Origin: Apiosordaria backusii
Taxonomy: Eukaryota; Ascomycota; Sordariomycetes; Sordariales; Lasiosphaeriaceae
DNA: 64,000 bases
Assembly (NCBI GenBank): GCA_030549205.1
Contig: JAUKTV010000013.1
Location: forward strand, 186,001 to 250,000
Direction: 5' to 3'
Within the stretch, counting starts at the first letter, position 1. Every line of letters starts with the position of its first letter. The position numbers were made by a program, and so were the translations under genes. Of this stretch, positions 12,048 through 23,808 are shown one piece after another. Under the pieces are notes generated by a model. It was not told the DNA's origin. It worked only from the letters and a program-made list of their open reading frames with translations, and did no database searches.

Positions 12048-12516
12048 GATGTACACTGGGTTGACAGATGTGAGAAGGTATACAGTGATGTCGATAGATG
12101 AAATCAATAAGAAAGAAGTGACGAGTGAAGAATTATTACTACTGTTGATCCAAGTTGCGACTTTGAGATGGTTAGCAAGAAATCGGGGTCTGCCAAGACT
12201 GCTCTGAGGACAGGATGGTGGGCCACAACCTGATAAACCTCGATAAGTGAACAGTGGCTGATGGAGCTAGTCGTGTTAGGGAATAACCCTTAATGGACTG
12301 TCCTCAATTCACTGCTCCTCCATGGTCGTTGCTTCTGCTTTTTCGGAGGGTAACGTCTCAGTTCATCTGATGAATTCATTCGTTGTTTTGATCTGGGTTC
12401 AAATCTTGAGTTTTTCGCACCCAATTGACCCTCCCAGGCTTGCAATGAGCCCCCGAAGCTCAGACAAACACCATCAAAATTCTTCTGGCCTGGGCTGAAG
12501 AACGCCAGCACTCAAC
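12048..12516. promoter_or_regulatory. Bidirectional promoter region, REX1 / Mis18-like
   Basis: The 469 bp between the two divergent start codons must hold both promoters and 5' UTRs. I do not recognise a specific site in it. Confidence 0.4.
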
Positions 12517-14023
12517 ATGAAGACCGTCTCATGCGAGTGCAAAAAGTGCCAGGCAGCTGTTGGGAGCTTTGCCAATCTTTGGCTCCAGGTCGGGAGAAGT
12601 TATCTCGGTCCGGTAATTGAACCAGACGAAGAGTTGGCTATTCGATGCGAAGGAAAGACACGAATTGGGGAGCGGAATACTCTGGTCGAGGAATAGTAAC
12701 TCTTATCCTGGGTGCATTTGTTTTCTTATATTTGTTATATTTTCCTGACACCTCTTCCTAGCCAGTTACAAGACATTCTTTATGGCAATTGTTCTGCTAT
12801 ACTCGGACTTCGATGCATTCGATCACCTCTCAACCACGTCCTTGATGAGTACGTGCCGTGAACCTCACGAGGTCAGGTTTGACATCTGACATCGTCCCCA
12901 CAGCAACCAAATTCTATTAAGCATTGCCTCTGTCATACTGCTTGACACTGAAGGAGAGGACATTGAGCTTGAGATCAAACGTGTCCTGAGTGTCAACGAA
13001 CCATCCCGAGTGAACAATGGTGGGGCACCTGATCCGTCCTACGGAACGTCCCCATCCTCAACCTTCCCTGGTATTGCCCCAGTTGCAGCAGTTCAGATCC
13101 GATCTTGAGAGCCAAAAAGAGTATATCAAGGGCATTGACAACAACGGGTGCAAAATTGTGACGGGCTTGAACAAACGGGTGGGTCGTGTTGAGATGAGGT
13201 GAAGACGTTAAGTTCAACAGTGACCAACTTCAGAGACAGTATACGCGGAGCCCAAGAAGGTTTAAAGTCACTCAAATCGGATTTAAATGGCTTCAAGAAA
13301 TCTGGAACCGAGACAAGTGCGGCAATCGAAGACCTAGCGAACCGGCTGTCTTCGGCGGACAGCACCCTCGAGGAAGTTCAACAACAAGTCAGTGGTCTCG
13401 CCGGGGAGCCGCGAGAGGAAGTTTCAGACCTCAAGTCCGAACTTCACCAGGCCAATCAAGAGCTCGAGATGGTGAGGTCCGCCATCAGCGAAACTGTCAG
13501 GACGGTCACCTATAACCACGACATGGCCGCCATGCGTGCCGAGATCGCACAGCTCAGAACAGAACTAGACGATGTGCACACCACCGGAAGTGATCGCCCT
13601 GACCCTCACTTCCCTTCAAGGGAGCTTGAGATCCTTACCAGCAACATCGCCAAGATTGGGAATCGAGCGAGCCAGGTTGAGACTCTGCAAATGGAGTTTG
13701 ACATCCTGAAGGGCAGAGTTGACAGAGCAGAGGCAAACCAGGAAGCATCAAACAACCGGCGGTTGACATATCCCCTAGATTCAGAAGCATTCTTTTCACA
13801 TACTAGAACGAGAAAGCGAGCGTCTTCTCCTAAGCCGGAGACGTCATCTGAACGAACGGTGTCCTCCAACCACATTTCGGATTCCATGACTTCAGGGTAC
13901 AGTGCTGTTCCGCTCACTCCATCGAGTCAAGATACCGCCCGGGATGTTCCAAGACCTAAGAAACGGGGAAGGAAACCCAAGAATGTCACTGGAAACTCTA
14001 GCACAAGTCAACCAGTCGACTAA
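12517..14023 (+). CDS. Mis18/Yippee-fold protein with coiled coil and AT-hook
   Basis: Splice signals give exons 12517-12695, 12762-12848, 12904-13009, 13092-about 13198 and about 13240-14023 (about 420 aa). The N-terminus (MKTVSCECKKCQAAVG) has a CxxC knuckle. After exon 2 comes DILYGNCSAILGL, which fits the second half of the Mis18/Yippee zinc fold (C-x-x-C-...-LG) except that the first cysteine of this pair is Tyr. Residues from about 140 to 310 form a long coiled coil. The Ser/Pro-rich C-terminus contains KKRGRKPKN, an AT-hook-like DNA-binding motif. Mis18 proteins license CENP-A loading at centromeres; that role here is inferred from fold and layout only. The exon 4-5 junction is doubtful: the reading frame changes at 13199 and the only in-phase intron is 41 nt. 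Kinetochore or generic Yippee proteins are alternatives. Confidence 0.6.
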
Positions 14024-14025
14024 CC

Positions 14026-15775
14026 TCAAACCACCAAACCCTGACCTTGAACAAGCACAGACTCCAAAATCTCGGGCGCGAATGAGGCCAGCCTGTTGAC
14101 CGGTTGCACCACCTCATTCTCAAAGAAAGCCTTCGCTTCCGGATCCTCGGGGTCTTTGGCCCATGCTTGAACCAAGGTTGACTCCTTCTCTCGCCCGGAA
14201 AGACTTTCCAGATCCTTCAGCATCTTTTTGGCTTCCTTCAACACGTCCCAATCCTCAGCAGCACCGACAGACGCCTGACGGACAACGATATGCAGAAGAG
14301 CCTGGCACATGGTAACCTGGTCGGCCAATGCCAGGATACCCACGACGCCTTCATGGGTGCATCTTTCGGCAAGCTTTCCATTCGATGTCAGTTCTCCAGT
14401 CACTGCCAGCAGCTTGGTGACTATCATGACACCCTTGATTCGCCATGGCATAAAAGGAGCCACAAGCTTGAACGGCTCACACTGGGTAGCAAGGAAGCAA
14501 GCCAGCGGGAGGGCATACACAGCCCATTTGTGGCTAGCCTGCCAGTTGGTCGTCAGGAGGAGGATTGTGGTTGGCAACGGCTCGACTGCCCACATGTTGG
14601 CCTCAGCCAGGGGCTTGCACAGTTTCCAGCGAGCCTGTGCTGCCTCGATGGAGTTGTCCTTCTCTGGGTTGGTTTCATCATACACTGCTTTGTAGATCTC
14701 CTCGATTTGCTTCGTCGAAATGCTTGACCTGTCGATAGCCGGTTCTCGAAACTTCGACAGATCTGGCTGCAGGCTGACCGAGTTGAAGGGGATGACCGGT
14801 GATGTCTGCGCCACCTGGTAGACGTCAAGATCATGGACACACCGAGGGCAGTCGCACTCAAAGTGGTAGAGCTTGAGTCCTTGGCGGCGTACTGATCTCG
14901 GTTTGTCGTTTTCTGCCCCCAGAAGAGTTAGCCAACGCAGTTTTGTAACCCTCAACAGCATCTTACATACCAATATACGAAATCGTGATCTCCTCCCCTG
15001 CCTTAATCGGCCTTTCCGCCCTCAGCGTCGCCGTCCGCTTGTCAAACCCAATAAACGCATTCGGCACGCAAGAGTGATTGACCCTCGCCAACGCAGGATC
15101 AAGAAAGATACCCGACATCCCCGTGTCAGCATCAAGCCTATTGAAGGCATTGGTCTGTATCTGACAGAGATACTTCACCGCGAGCAGCTGATCCGTACAA
15201 TTCGAGTGAACACACGAATACATTATCGCCATCCTAGACTGCAGCTCCAAATCTTCCCAGAGTTTCTCGTCCGCCTCGAAAGCGCCGACGTTGCCCTCAA
15301 GGGGGTCTGGCCCGTTAAATGCGTCGATGGTAGCCTCGTCTTTTGTCAGCAGCACCGATATTGCTGCTCTCACAGACGTCGGTAACCTAGAGTATCCCCA
15401 ACGTCAGCATAACCGTTTTGTTTTAACAAGGAGAGGGGCGGGGGTTCAATACCAGTCCTCCTCCGTAGGGTCCCTAATCATCGAATACATCTTGCACTCC
15501 GCCTTGTGTCTCCATTTCCAATGGGCACGTTGACATGCCTGGGCACAGTACACAGCTGCCTTGCACCCCATGCATTTTTTGGGCGAGACCTCGTCAGAAC
15601 GGACACGGAGACACCAGTGGCATGTCGTCAACACGTTACGGCTATCGGGGAGGGCGAGGAGGGGGGAGGAAAAGGTGGCGATGAGGGAGCCGGGGTTGAA
15701 GTCTTGGGTTGCGATGAGGGAGCGACCGTGAGGGCCGGAGGAGAAGGTTGTTCCTGGTGGTGGTGTTGGTGCCAT
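14026..15775 (-). CDS. SET and MYND domain protein (SMYD-like methyltransferase)
   Basis: Three exons, 15453-15775, 14971-15386 and 14026-14912, give 541 aa. The SET domain is split as in SMYD proteins: an N-terminal SET piece (GRSLIATQDFNPGSLI), then a MYND zinc finger at residues 52-94 (CHWC, CMGC, CAQAC, final H-x-x-x-C), then the SET core with RVNHSCVPNAF and AGEEITISYI, and a post-SET cysteine cluster FECDCPRC. The C-terminal third is helical and probably TPR-like. The family methylates lysines of histones or other proteins; the substrate cannot be told. Its stop codon lies 2 bp from the stop of the convergent Mis18-like gene, so the two mRNAs must overlap at their 3' ends. Confidence 0.9.
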
Positions 15776-16220
15776 TGTTGGTGTGGCTTGATATGGTTGT
15801 TTGGAGAGGTTGTAACTGTGCTGCTGGGGTGGAATGGTGATCGTTGAAAGGGTGATCGTTGATGTTGGTGGTTGGGTTGAAATGGTTAGGCAGCTGGGAG
15901 GTGGGTGTGATGTACCTTAAATAGGTTGATGGATGGAAGGGCTGAACGCAGGACTCTTCCAATAAATCGAAACTATGTGATTGGGGTCTCATACTCGCAT
16001 TCTCATATCACTTGGAATGAATGATATGAAACCAATACAGCATACCCCCACTATTTCTGTGATGCAGTTGACCGGCGATTGGTGCCCCGCAATGCAGACA
16101 ATCGCTCCCGGTTATGAATAGTGGGGCAATCGCGCCTCATTCACCGCCAGGCACACACACCTCATTGGGATTCAACACACCTGAGAGTCCTAAGATCAGG
16201 AAATATCACAAAATCTCAAA
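15776..16220. promoter_or_regulatory. Divergent promoter region, SMYD-like / GIM5
   Basis: The 445 bp between the divergent start codons should hold both promoters. No specific regulatory site is recognised. Confidence 0.35.
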
Positions 16221-16947
16221 ATGGCCAGCAGAGGAGGACAACAAGGAGGGGAGCAGAGTATGTTCATTTCCCCACCCCTCATCCAACCCAATTCTCACCT
16301 TCCCCCCCCCATCTTTCACTCTCATTCCAACCCCCCATTCTCATCTCAACGCACTCCCCTCACAATCCCCTCCCCCCGGACTTCCCCACCCACAAACCAC
16401 AAACCACTAACCTCGTCCTCTAGTCTCTCTCGACACCCTCACAGCCCCCCAACTCTCTGCCGTAAAAAAGCAACTTGACGAAGAAGTCGAGCACCTCTCC
16501 ACCTCCTACGCCCAGCTGGCAGCCGCCCAGTCAAAGTTCAAGGAGTGCCTCCGCGTCGTCAAGTCCGGCTCCGAGACATTTGACGACAAGAAGCCCATCC
16601 TCGTTCCCCTGACCAACTCCCTCTATGTCAAGGGCCGCATGGCTGACCCCTCCAAAGTCATCGTCGATGTCGGGACGGGGTTTTACGTTGAGAAGGACAC
16701 CAAGAGCGCAGCTGACTTCTACGAGGCCAAGGTCAAGGAGCTGGCAGCAAACATCCAGGGACTGGAGGGAATCGTGCAGGCCAAGACTCAAAATTTGAGG
16801 TTGGTTGAGGAAGGTGAGTCAATCTCGTATCTGCATGTTCCAGGCAGTAAACGGCAAGTGCGCTAAACTCGCTTCATCATCACAGTTCTCAGACAAAAGG
16901 TCCTGGCTGCTGGGCCAGCTGCTGGTCAAGCTGCTCAGGCCTCATGA
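16221..16947 (+). CDS. GIM5: Prefoldin subunit 5
   Basis: Three exons, 16221-16257, 16424-16813 and 16886-16947, encode 162 aa. The protein has the alpha-prefoldin layout: an N-terminal coiled-coil helix (VKKQLDEEVEHLSTSYAQL), a central beta-hairpin region (ILVPLTNSLYVKGRM and KVIVDVGTGFYVEKDT), and a C-terminal coiled-coil helix. The LTNSLYVKG/VDVGTGFYVEKD signature is that of subunit 5 (Gim5). Prefoldin is a cytosolic hexamer that delivers unfolded actin and tubulin to the CCT chaperonin. Intron 1 (166 nt) is pyrimidine-rich. A second prefoldin subunit gene, PFD1, is 19 kb downstream. Length is normal for the family. Confidence 0.95.
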
Positions 16948-17417
16948 CGGGACACCAGGTCTAGGTAGCAATAAAAACTCTTTTCACCTTCCCATGTCAT
17001 CCATCATTTTGCATTGTTTGCCATCAAATCTCCTATTCATATATGCCGTCCTTCTCAAAAGCCCATCACGGCGATGTCACTTGGTACCATTACACTCTGT
17101 TACAGATACAATGGTCCCTTCCAAACGCATCTTGTACATTGCACCACAATATAGATACAATGCCCCCTTCCAAAGCACATCTCCGCAATATATACAGATG
17201 ACAAGATAACACGACATTGGTGATAATAGAACAACAATCGATAATAATAAAAACAATTTCTGAATGCTCCCTTGCGCGGCATCTTCTGGGCCCAGAGTGA
17301 TATCCACCATAGGCAACCGCTGCCCACGCCCTCGGGCTACTTTCACCATAGTCCGCCAAGTCACAATCATACTCTCCAATCCGCCATCTAACTCCTCTAG
17401 TCGCTCGAAAACAAGAC
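16948..17417. other. Convergent 3' intergenic region
   Basis: GIM5 and the unrecognised minus-strand gene end here. AT-rich, with ATAATAATAAAA near 17243 that could serve polyadenylation. No gene is visible. Confidence 0.3.
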
Positions 17418-19030
17418 TTAGATCGGACCTTGAGCTCCTGGCTTGGATAGCTTATCAAACATCTCCTGCACCCATGACACCCAGGATAAAAACTGGTCCA
17501 ACGGATGGCTTTCACTTCCATCTTGCTCCTCCGGGTTCGGCACCTCAGTCGTATATTTCGACGTGAGCAGTTGAGTGGCGAAACTCTTGTCCCATTCCCG
17601 TGGCAGCGTCATGGGGAGGCCGAGCTCATCATCCCAATCAGGACTGTACATGGAAACGACAGCTGTTGTGGCGGGAGGCTTCGAGGTGTCTGTGCCAAAC
17701 GAATGGTACATGGTGATCTCAAGGTTGTACTTGATGCTGAGCATGAACTTCCAGTTGATCCTGCCGACGATGTTTGACACCTTTTTTCTTCTGATGAATT
17801 CAGGTGACACTTGAATCTTGGGGAAGCCTCCAGCATGAGTACCTTGACCAAATCTGGTGAGCCTGTCCAAATCGTCCTGGGTTAAAGGCAGAACGGGCCT
17901 GGCCTCCATCCTGCTGACCTCCTGGGTAATTTCAAGCTCCCAATCAGTACGTCTGCGACGAGATTTGTCAGCCTATTGAGCCAACCTAGGAAGGACCACG
18001 CGATCACTCTTACCTGTCGGGACAAGCATTGAGAACCGAAAACCTGTTGTAGGCCTTGTCTCGTTGGTAAGCGCCTACAGGCATGATTCTGGGCTTGTGG
18101 CCTTCACCCGCATCAACACCCTCCATAATACACTCGACCTCCAGGTTTGGCGTAACGATGTGAAGTGAGATGTCAGGCTTGGAGTCGGGGTCGACACTTT
18201 CTTGGACCACTTTGGGTAGATTGCCATCACGGCCACAGAGGGCAATTCTGAGAGCCTCGACCGCATCGGCAGGAACGCTGAAGGAGTGTTAGCATGACTC
18301 GAACAAGAAAAAGGCTCAATGATGCTTACTATTGGGAAAGTTGGATGACATCGCGGAAAGCAGCGTACTTGAGCTCCCGCTCCATCTCGGCCGAGGTGTA
18401 TTCCTTGTTCTCGGGGTTCCAGTGTTCAGTGCGCTGCAACCGTCCAAACCTGACCCTCATCTTCATCTTGTTGGGGTCTCGGATAAGAGAGTTGACGGCG
18501 CGGTCGAGAATTCCCGACAGCTGGTCCTTGTACTTGGCTTGAGCCTGCGGATTGGCTTCCAAGGTGCTCTTGGCCGACCCTGGACGGGCGACAGCACGTC
18601 TATCACCGTTGAACACGATAGCTGAGTAGTCTGTGCCCAACTTGGAAGGGCAAAGCAAGCCATTCGTTCTCCACATGTCCTTCACGTCAGCTTCCTCAAT
18701 GAGGAGCTTCCAGATTTGCTTCGCAGCAGCTTTTGCCGCTCTGATGCCAGGCGCGTGGATCAAGATTTGGGAGACGCCATCCCCCGCGTCGACGGCCTTG
18801 ATGTCACACAACGTTGCCTTGCCGATTAACTCCAGCTTTGTGCGCAGAGCGAAGTCGGCCGGGTCGACATCGATGGTGGTGGGGGGAGTAAGGAAGAGCT
18901 GGCATGATCAGTCAATTGCCATGCTTTCGTCTGAAATGTGAGAACTTACCCGCCTGGTCAGCGGCGGACGAAACATCTCGGCCAGTTCATCGGCCCCAAG
19001 TCGGAACCGCTTCCGCTGCATGGTGTCCAT
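17418..19030 (-). CDS. Unrecognised conserved-looking protein, four exons
   Basis: Exons 18950-19030, 18330-18898, 18014-18277 and 17418-17952 join in frame to give 482 aa beginning MDTMQRKRFRLGADELAEMF. I do not recognise the family. The first half is mixed alpha/beta, with a stretch QILIHAPGIRAAKAAAKQI that resembles, but does not prove, a KH-like nucleotide-binding turn. The protein is soluble-looking, with no signal peptide or membrane segment. Codon use is like that of its neighbours and all three introns have good donors (GTAAGT, GTAAGC, GTAAGA), so the gene is very probably real. It is convergent with GIM5 and divergent from ORC1 across a 2.2 kb gap. Function unknown. Confidence 0.75.
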
Positions 19031-21250
19031 CTTGGTGGTGAAGTTTTCTGACGATTTGTGTGAGTGTTTTGGTTTGTAAACAGAGAAGACTTTGGATGAT
19101 CAAAGTCGGAATTTGGATGTGGAAACCTGAAGTAAAGTCGAGGCAAACAGGCTGACCTGTTGGAGGGGCAATGTGAAAGAAGCTCGAGCAGGCAGCAACA
19201 GCTGGGGGCAAGAACGATCTGCTGGTATCCGTGCTGCCAGCGCTGGCAGTCGTGGGACTTAGGAAGGATAGACTGTTTTGGCTGGCCACACTCCGCAAAC
19301 AGGAGGGAAGGTACGGCATGCTGGTAACTGACGGGACAGAGCCACACCGCCCAAGCAAGCAACAGCCCACAAGAGCATGGGGCAAACTGGGGTCGTGTGA
19401 AAAGGAGATTGAACGTACCTGAGACCAAAGAAGGGTTAGCAAGTGCCCCAGCAAACAGAAGATGAGGTTTTGTTCAAGTCTGTCGAAGAGGACGCGCAGC
19501 TTGGCGCTCGAATCATATCAAGCCGTCAGCGGCAATCCAGCCTATCGGCCAGCTTGAGCGAAGAAGAGCAATCAGATATGTCAGACCATGACATGTGTGT
19601 AAGTGGGCAGAGAGGAGAGACCTGTGATCTTTCCGGGTGCTGGACAACTTGGCCAGCCCACAAGGGAGTGTAAATGGTACTGATATTCAGCGGGCAAACG
19701 CAGCATTCGTTGAAAGATGAGATCCCTTTACTGCCAAAGATGAAGGAGTCCAGGCAAGTGCCTGAAATGACCACCAGAACTGTGCGAGGAAGCCAGAAGA
19801 GAAAAGACGTTTTTCTGGAAGAAAAGCCGTCCAAATCACACCTCTAACACAGTAAAATAACCTGATAGCTCCCAAAGAAAGCCTTGGAGAACTTGCCGAC
19901 GAAGCTCCTCTAGTCATAAAGAGAATGGAGAAGAGCTTACCTCGATGAAGAGAGAACTCCGACCAGAAGCGGGCGACCACGCGGACACCATAACTATACG
20001 GCGAGCTACCGAAAGGCCGTGTGCCCACGGGAGGCGGAACCACCCTTTCCTAAGAGGGACGAAACCATCCCGAACTGAGAAGGAAGATAATGATGAGGAA
20101 ATCGATGTTCTTGATAATTGAAGAAGTAAAGAAGGAAGTAAAATTGTGAAAGAGCTTGGAAAAGCAATTTTGGAAATAAGGAAGGCAGGAAACGGCCTTT
20201 AAAGCAGTCACGCTTTGGACATTGAATGAATAGGGCAGGCGCATTGAGACCATGCTGAAAGGGATGACGCTCGTGTGAGCCAGTTTCTCATACTGTACGA
20301 GACTACAGCAGCTTGCAGACTTTCATATTCTGGCACTCCAATATATCTTGAAGTGTGGTAATATCGGCATTTGGAGCACCGTCGACACCTTGGGGCGGGT
20401 ACCAGAGACAGGGGATGATGGGCTTTGTGCGTACAGTCATCCCTAACCGATGACTGCAACCGCACTTCAACCTGGAAGAACCAGTGAGTGCTAAGCGAAA
20501 TCAGGAAGCGTAATACAAGGGCTTAGTTGTGCCTGAAGTCATTTAGATATTTGATGAGTTAATTGGGATCGATACAATGTCATAAAATGACTCCTTGCGG
20601 TAAATTGAAGAGATACAGAAAATTTCTTAGGGAAACAATCTTGGACTTTTTCAGATGGTGACCAGCTTGACAGGCCACATGACGGTGATGGTAGCTTACA
20701 ACAGAAATAGAACAACTGGAGAGTGATATCCCCGAGCCATGCATACACCTATGGCTGCAGGCATCAAGACAATAAAAGTCAAAAAAGTAAAATGAATTGT
20801 GAGATGTCCCAGGCCCTGAAAAATGATGTGAATAGGAGTTGAATCTGGAACGCTGTTTGCCGGCTGGTTCTTGAGATGTCCAATGAACGGACGACTCGTT
20901 TGTGAGCTGTGTGGCATATAGTGATACAATGGATATTTGCATACCTCTTGGCGTTGAACGTCATTGTGGCTAGTGGCTGGCGTCGGGCGTCCGACAAGGG
21001 TCTTAATGTAAACGCGTTGGCAGACGCGACAGAGGAACCCCTTTTGAAGCAGAGCACCAAAACCTCAAGTCAGGCTGCCTACCAAAGATCGAGCTGCCAA
21101 TTGCATTGGATCAGCCACCTACTCAATATACACCGCTGTATTTTGCTACAGAGGCCATTCACTACTATACCCTTCCTCAGATAAATTCTACAGCTTTCCG
21201 CGTTTGATTGCATTGTTTACCTTTAATCTACCAAAACTGAGAGACCAACA
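19031..21250. other. 2.2 kb gap upstream of ORC1
   Basis: No frame is convincing. The region 20040-20950 is noticeably AT-richer than its surroundings. GGTCTCAGGTACGTT on the minus strand near 19422 looks like a splice donor, so the unrecognised gene downstream may have an untranslated 5' exon here. The promoter of ORC1 must lie at the right end. Confidence 0.35.
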
Positions 21251-23613
21251 ATGCCCGGCCTCGTTGAAGGTCGCTCAGAGCGGCGCTACCTCCCAGGTGT
21301 CCTGAGAGAGGACTCGGACGACGAGCTGGGAACAGAAGACTTGCCATGGGAATGGATCTATGCCAACGACTCGGCCGAGCCAGAATCTGCCGAAAACAAT
21401 ACGAGGAAACGAAAACGAGCTGCATCACAGGAGGGCCAAATTATTGGTGCCCGCAATGGCAAATTCGAATGTTATCTGGGCGACACGATGCTGTTGAAGG
21501 CCGAAAGCTCCAACGAAGCCTGGGTTGGCATAATATGCGAGTTCCAGGAAGATGAAGAGGGTGAAATGGCCGCCAATTTCATGTGGTTCTCGTCGCCAAA
21601 CGAGATTCGCAGCGCAAAGAAGAGGACAGACTTTGTCGAGGTACGTGGACTTGGTATTGCCGCGATCTCTTAACAATCCACTGATTGCTGACCTTCTTGT
21701 TTATTCAGAACGAGCTCTACATCACCACTTCGTTCGATGTCAATGCCCTGTCGACCATCAACGGCAAAGCGCATGTCATGTCGCGGGAGGCATTTATGAA
21801 GAAGTTCCCGACTGGCAAAGCCCCGCGCAAGTCAAAAGAGTATGGAAAAGTGTTTGTTTGCCGAAGAGGATGCAACACGAGGACATGCACCTACACGGAA
21901 GAGTTTATCTGGGAGGATATCTACCATGGAAAAGAGGACCTCGAGGCCCTCCAGGAGCGACTTCAGAAGGAGACTAAGGCGACCCGGAAGAAAAAGGCAG
22001 CAAAGGAAGAATCCCCCGAGCGAGACTACAGGTTCGAAGCCGACCCAGAACAGGATGGAGACTATGCCCCTGGCGTCTACCGCACCCCCAAGAAAGCCCG
22101 TTTCAAGGAAGCCGTCACCCCAAGCAGTCGACACAAGAGAGCAGACAGCAAACCGGCCACCCCCTCCTCCCATCGCCGCATCGTGATCAAAAAGCACCTC
22201 GAGTTCACCCCCCTAGCCACCCGCGTCCTCTCCCCTATGCATGTCCACGCATCCCCTTACCAAGTAGCCCGCACACAACTCCACGTCGCCTCAGTCCCCA
22301 CCAGTCTCCCCTGTCGCGAGTCCGAGTTCAGTCTCGTCTACTCCCACCTCGAAGCTGCCATCACCGACGGCTCCGGAACATGCATCTACATTTCCGGCAC
22401 CCCAGGCACAGGAAAAACGGCCACCGTCCGCGAGGTGGTCTCCCACCTCGACGCCGCCGTCCGCGCCGACGAGCTCGACGACTTCATCTTTGTCGAAATC
22501 AACGGCATGAAAATCACCGACCCCCACCAGTCCTACGCTCTACTATGGGAAGCCCTCAAAGGCCAGCGCGTCTCCCCCGCCCAAGCCCTCGATCTCCTAG
22601 AACGAGAATTCAGCCACCCCTCCCCCCGTCGCGTTCCCTGCGTGGTATTGATGGACGAGCTCGACCAGCTCGTCACCAAGAACCAAGGAGTCATGTACAA
22701 CTTCTTCAACTGGCCCGGCCTCCGCCACTCTAGACTCATCGTCCTAGCAGTAGCCAACACAATGGACCTCCCCGAGCGAACCCTCTCCAACAAAATCAGC
22801 TCCCGCCTCGGCCTAACCCGCATCACCTTCCCCGGGTACAATCACGAGCAGCTCATGCGCATCGTGCAATCTCGTCTAGAGGGCGTACCAGGTGACATTG
22901 TCGACTCTGACGCAATCCAATTCGCAGCTCGCAAAGTCGCCGCCGTCAGCGGCGACGCCCGTCGCGCGTTGGATATCTGCCGTCGCGCGGTAGAACTAGC
23001 AGAGGCAGACGCCAAATCCAACGACATCTCTAACGACAGCGTCCCCAACACACCGACCAAGACCCCCGCGAGAAAAAAGGACGACGCGAATGTATCCCCT
23101 CAAAAGAAGAAAAAGAGTTCCGCGGGGAGGGTAACGATCGAGACCGTCCGCCGCGCCATCAACGAAGCTACTTCTAATCCGTTGCAGCAATACCTCCGCT
23201 GTTTGCCCTTTGCCTCCAAACTCCTCTTGACGGCGCTCTGCTTGCGGATTCAGAGGACGGGGTTGGCAGAGAGTACCTTTGGCGATGTGCTCGAGGAGAT
23301 GCAGCGGATGCTCAAGTTGACGGTTAATGAATCCCGGCCGTTGAAATTATTGGAAAAAAGGGCAGCAGGTCAAGCGGGGGAAGCACCGGAGGAAGGGGGG
23401 TTGATGATCACAAAGGCAAAGCAAACGGGGCAGTTGGTCAGGCCGGCGGGGTTGAGCTCTGCTGCTGTTGATCTCACTGGGGCGGGGATCATCAACTTGG
23501 AAGGGCAGAGGCCAGAGAGGCCGAGTAAGATGAGGCTGGCGGTGGGAGATGAGGAGGTGAGGCTGGCTTTTAGGGATGATCCTGAGATTAAGGCGGTGGG
23601 GGTGATGCTGTGA
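21251..23613 (+). CDS. ORC1: Origin recognition complex subunit 1
   Basis: Two exons, 21251-21640 and 21709-23613, encode 764 aa. The N-terminal third is a BAH domain (about residues 60-200, including FVCRRGCNTRTCTYTEEFIW), which binds nucleosomes in this family. After a charged linker comes the AAA+ ATPase: Walker A GTPGTGKT (about 357-364), Walker B VVLMDELDQL (about 440) and sensor 1 VLAVANTMDLPE. The C-terminal winged-helix region follows a Lys-rich insert. ORC1 is the main ATP-binding subunit of ORC and loads MCM helicase at replication origins with Cdc6. All catalytic motifs are intact. The 68-nt intron falls inside the BAH domain. The gene is convergent with PRP46. Confidence 0.97.
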
Positions 23614-23808
23614 GGCTGTGGAATGATGAACAAAATCTAGAGATACCCATTTGTATAGAGAACAGATAGATATATACCACCGAACAGAAGAAGCATTCAG
23701 TCTTGCTTTTACTACCAAGCTTTCCGGCGCCATTACGCAATGCAACATGCTCATTATAGAAATACATTGAACCTTCTGATATATGTCCATCCACCCAGCC
23801 CCCCGTAT

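Noticed and set aside
19400..21000. Degenerate transposon affected by RIP
   Set aside because: Moderately AT-rich, but no terminal repeats, transposase fragment or strong TpA excess was visible.
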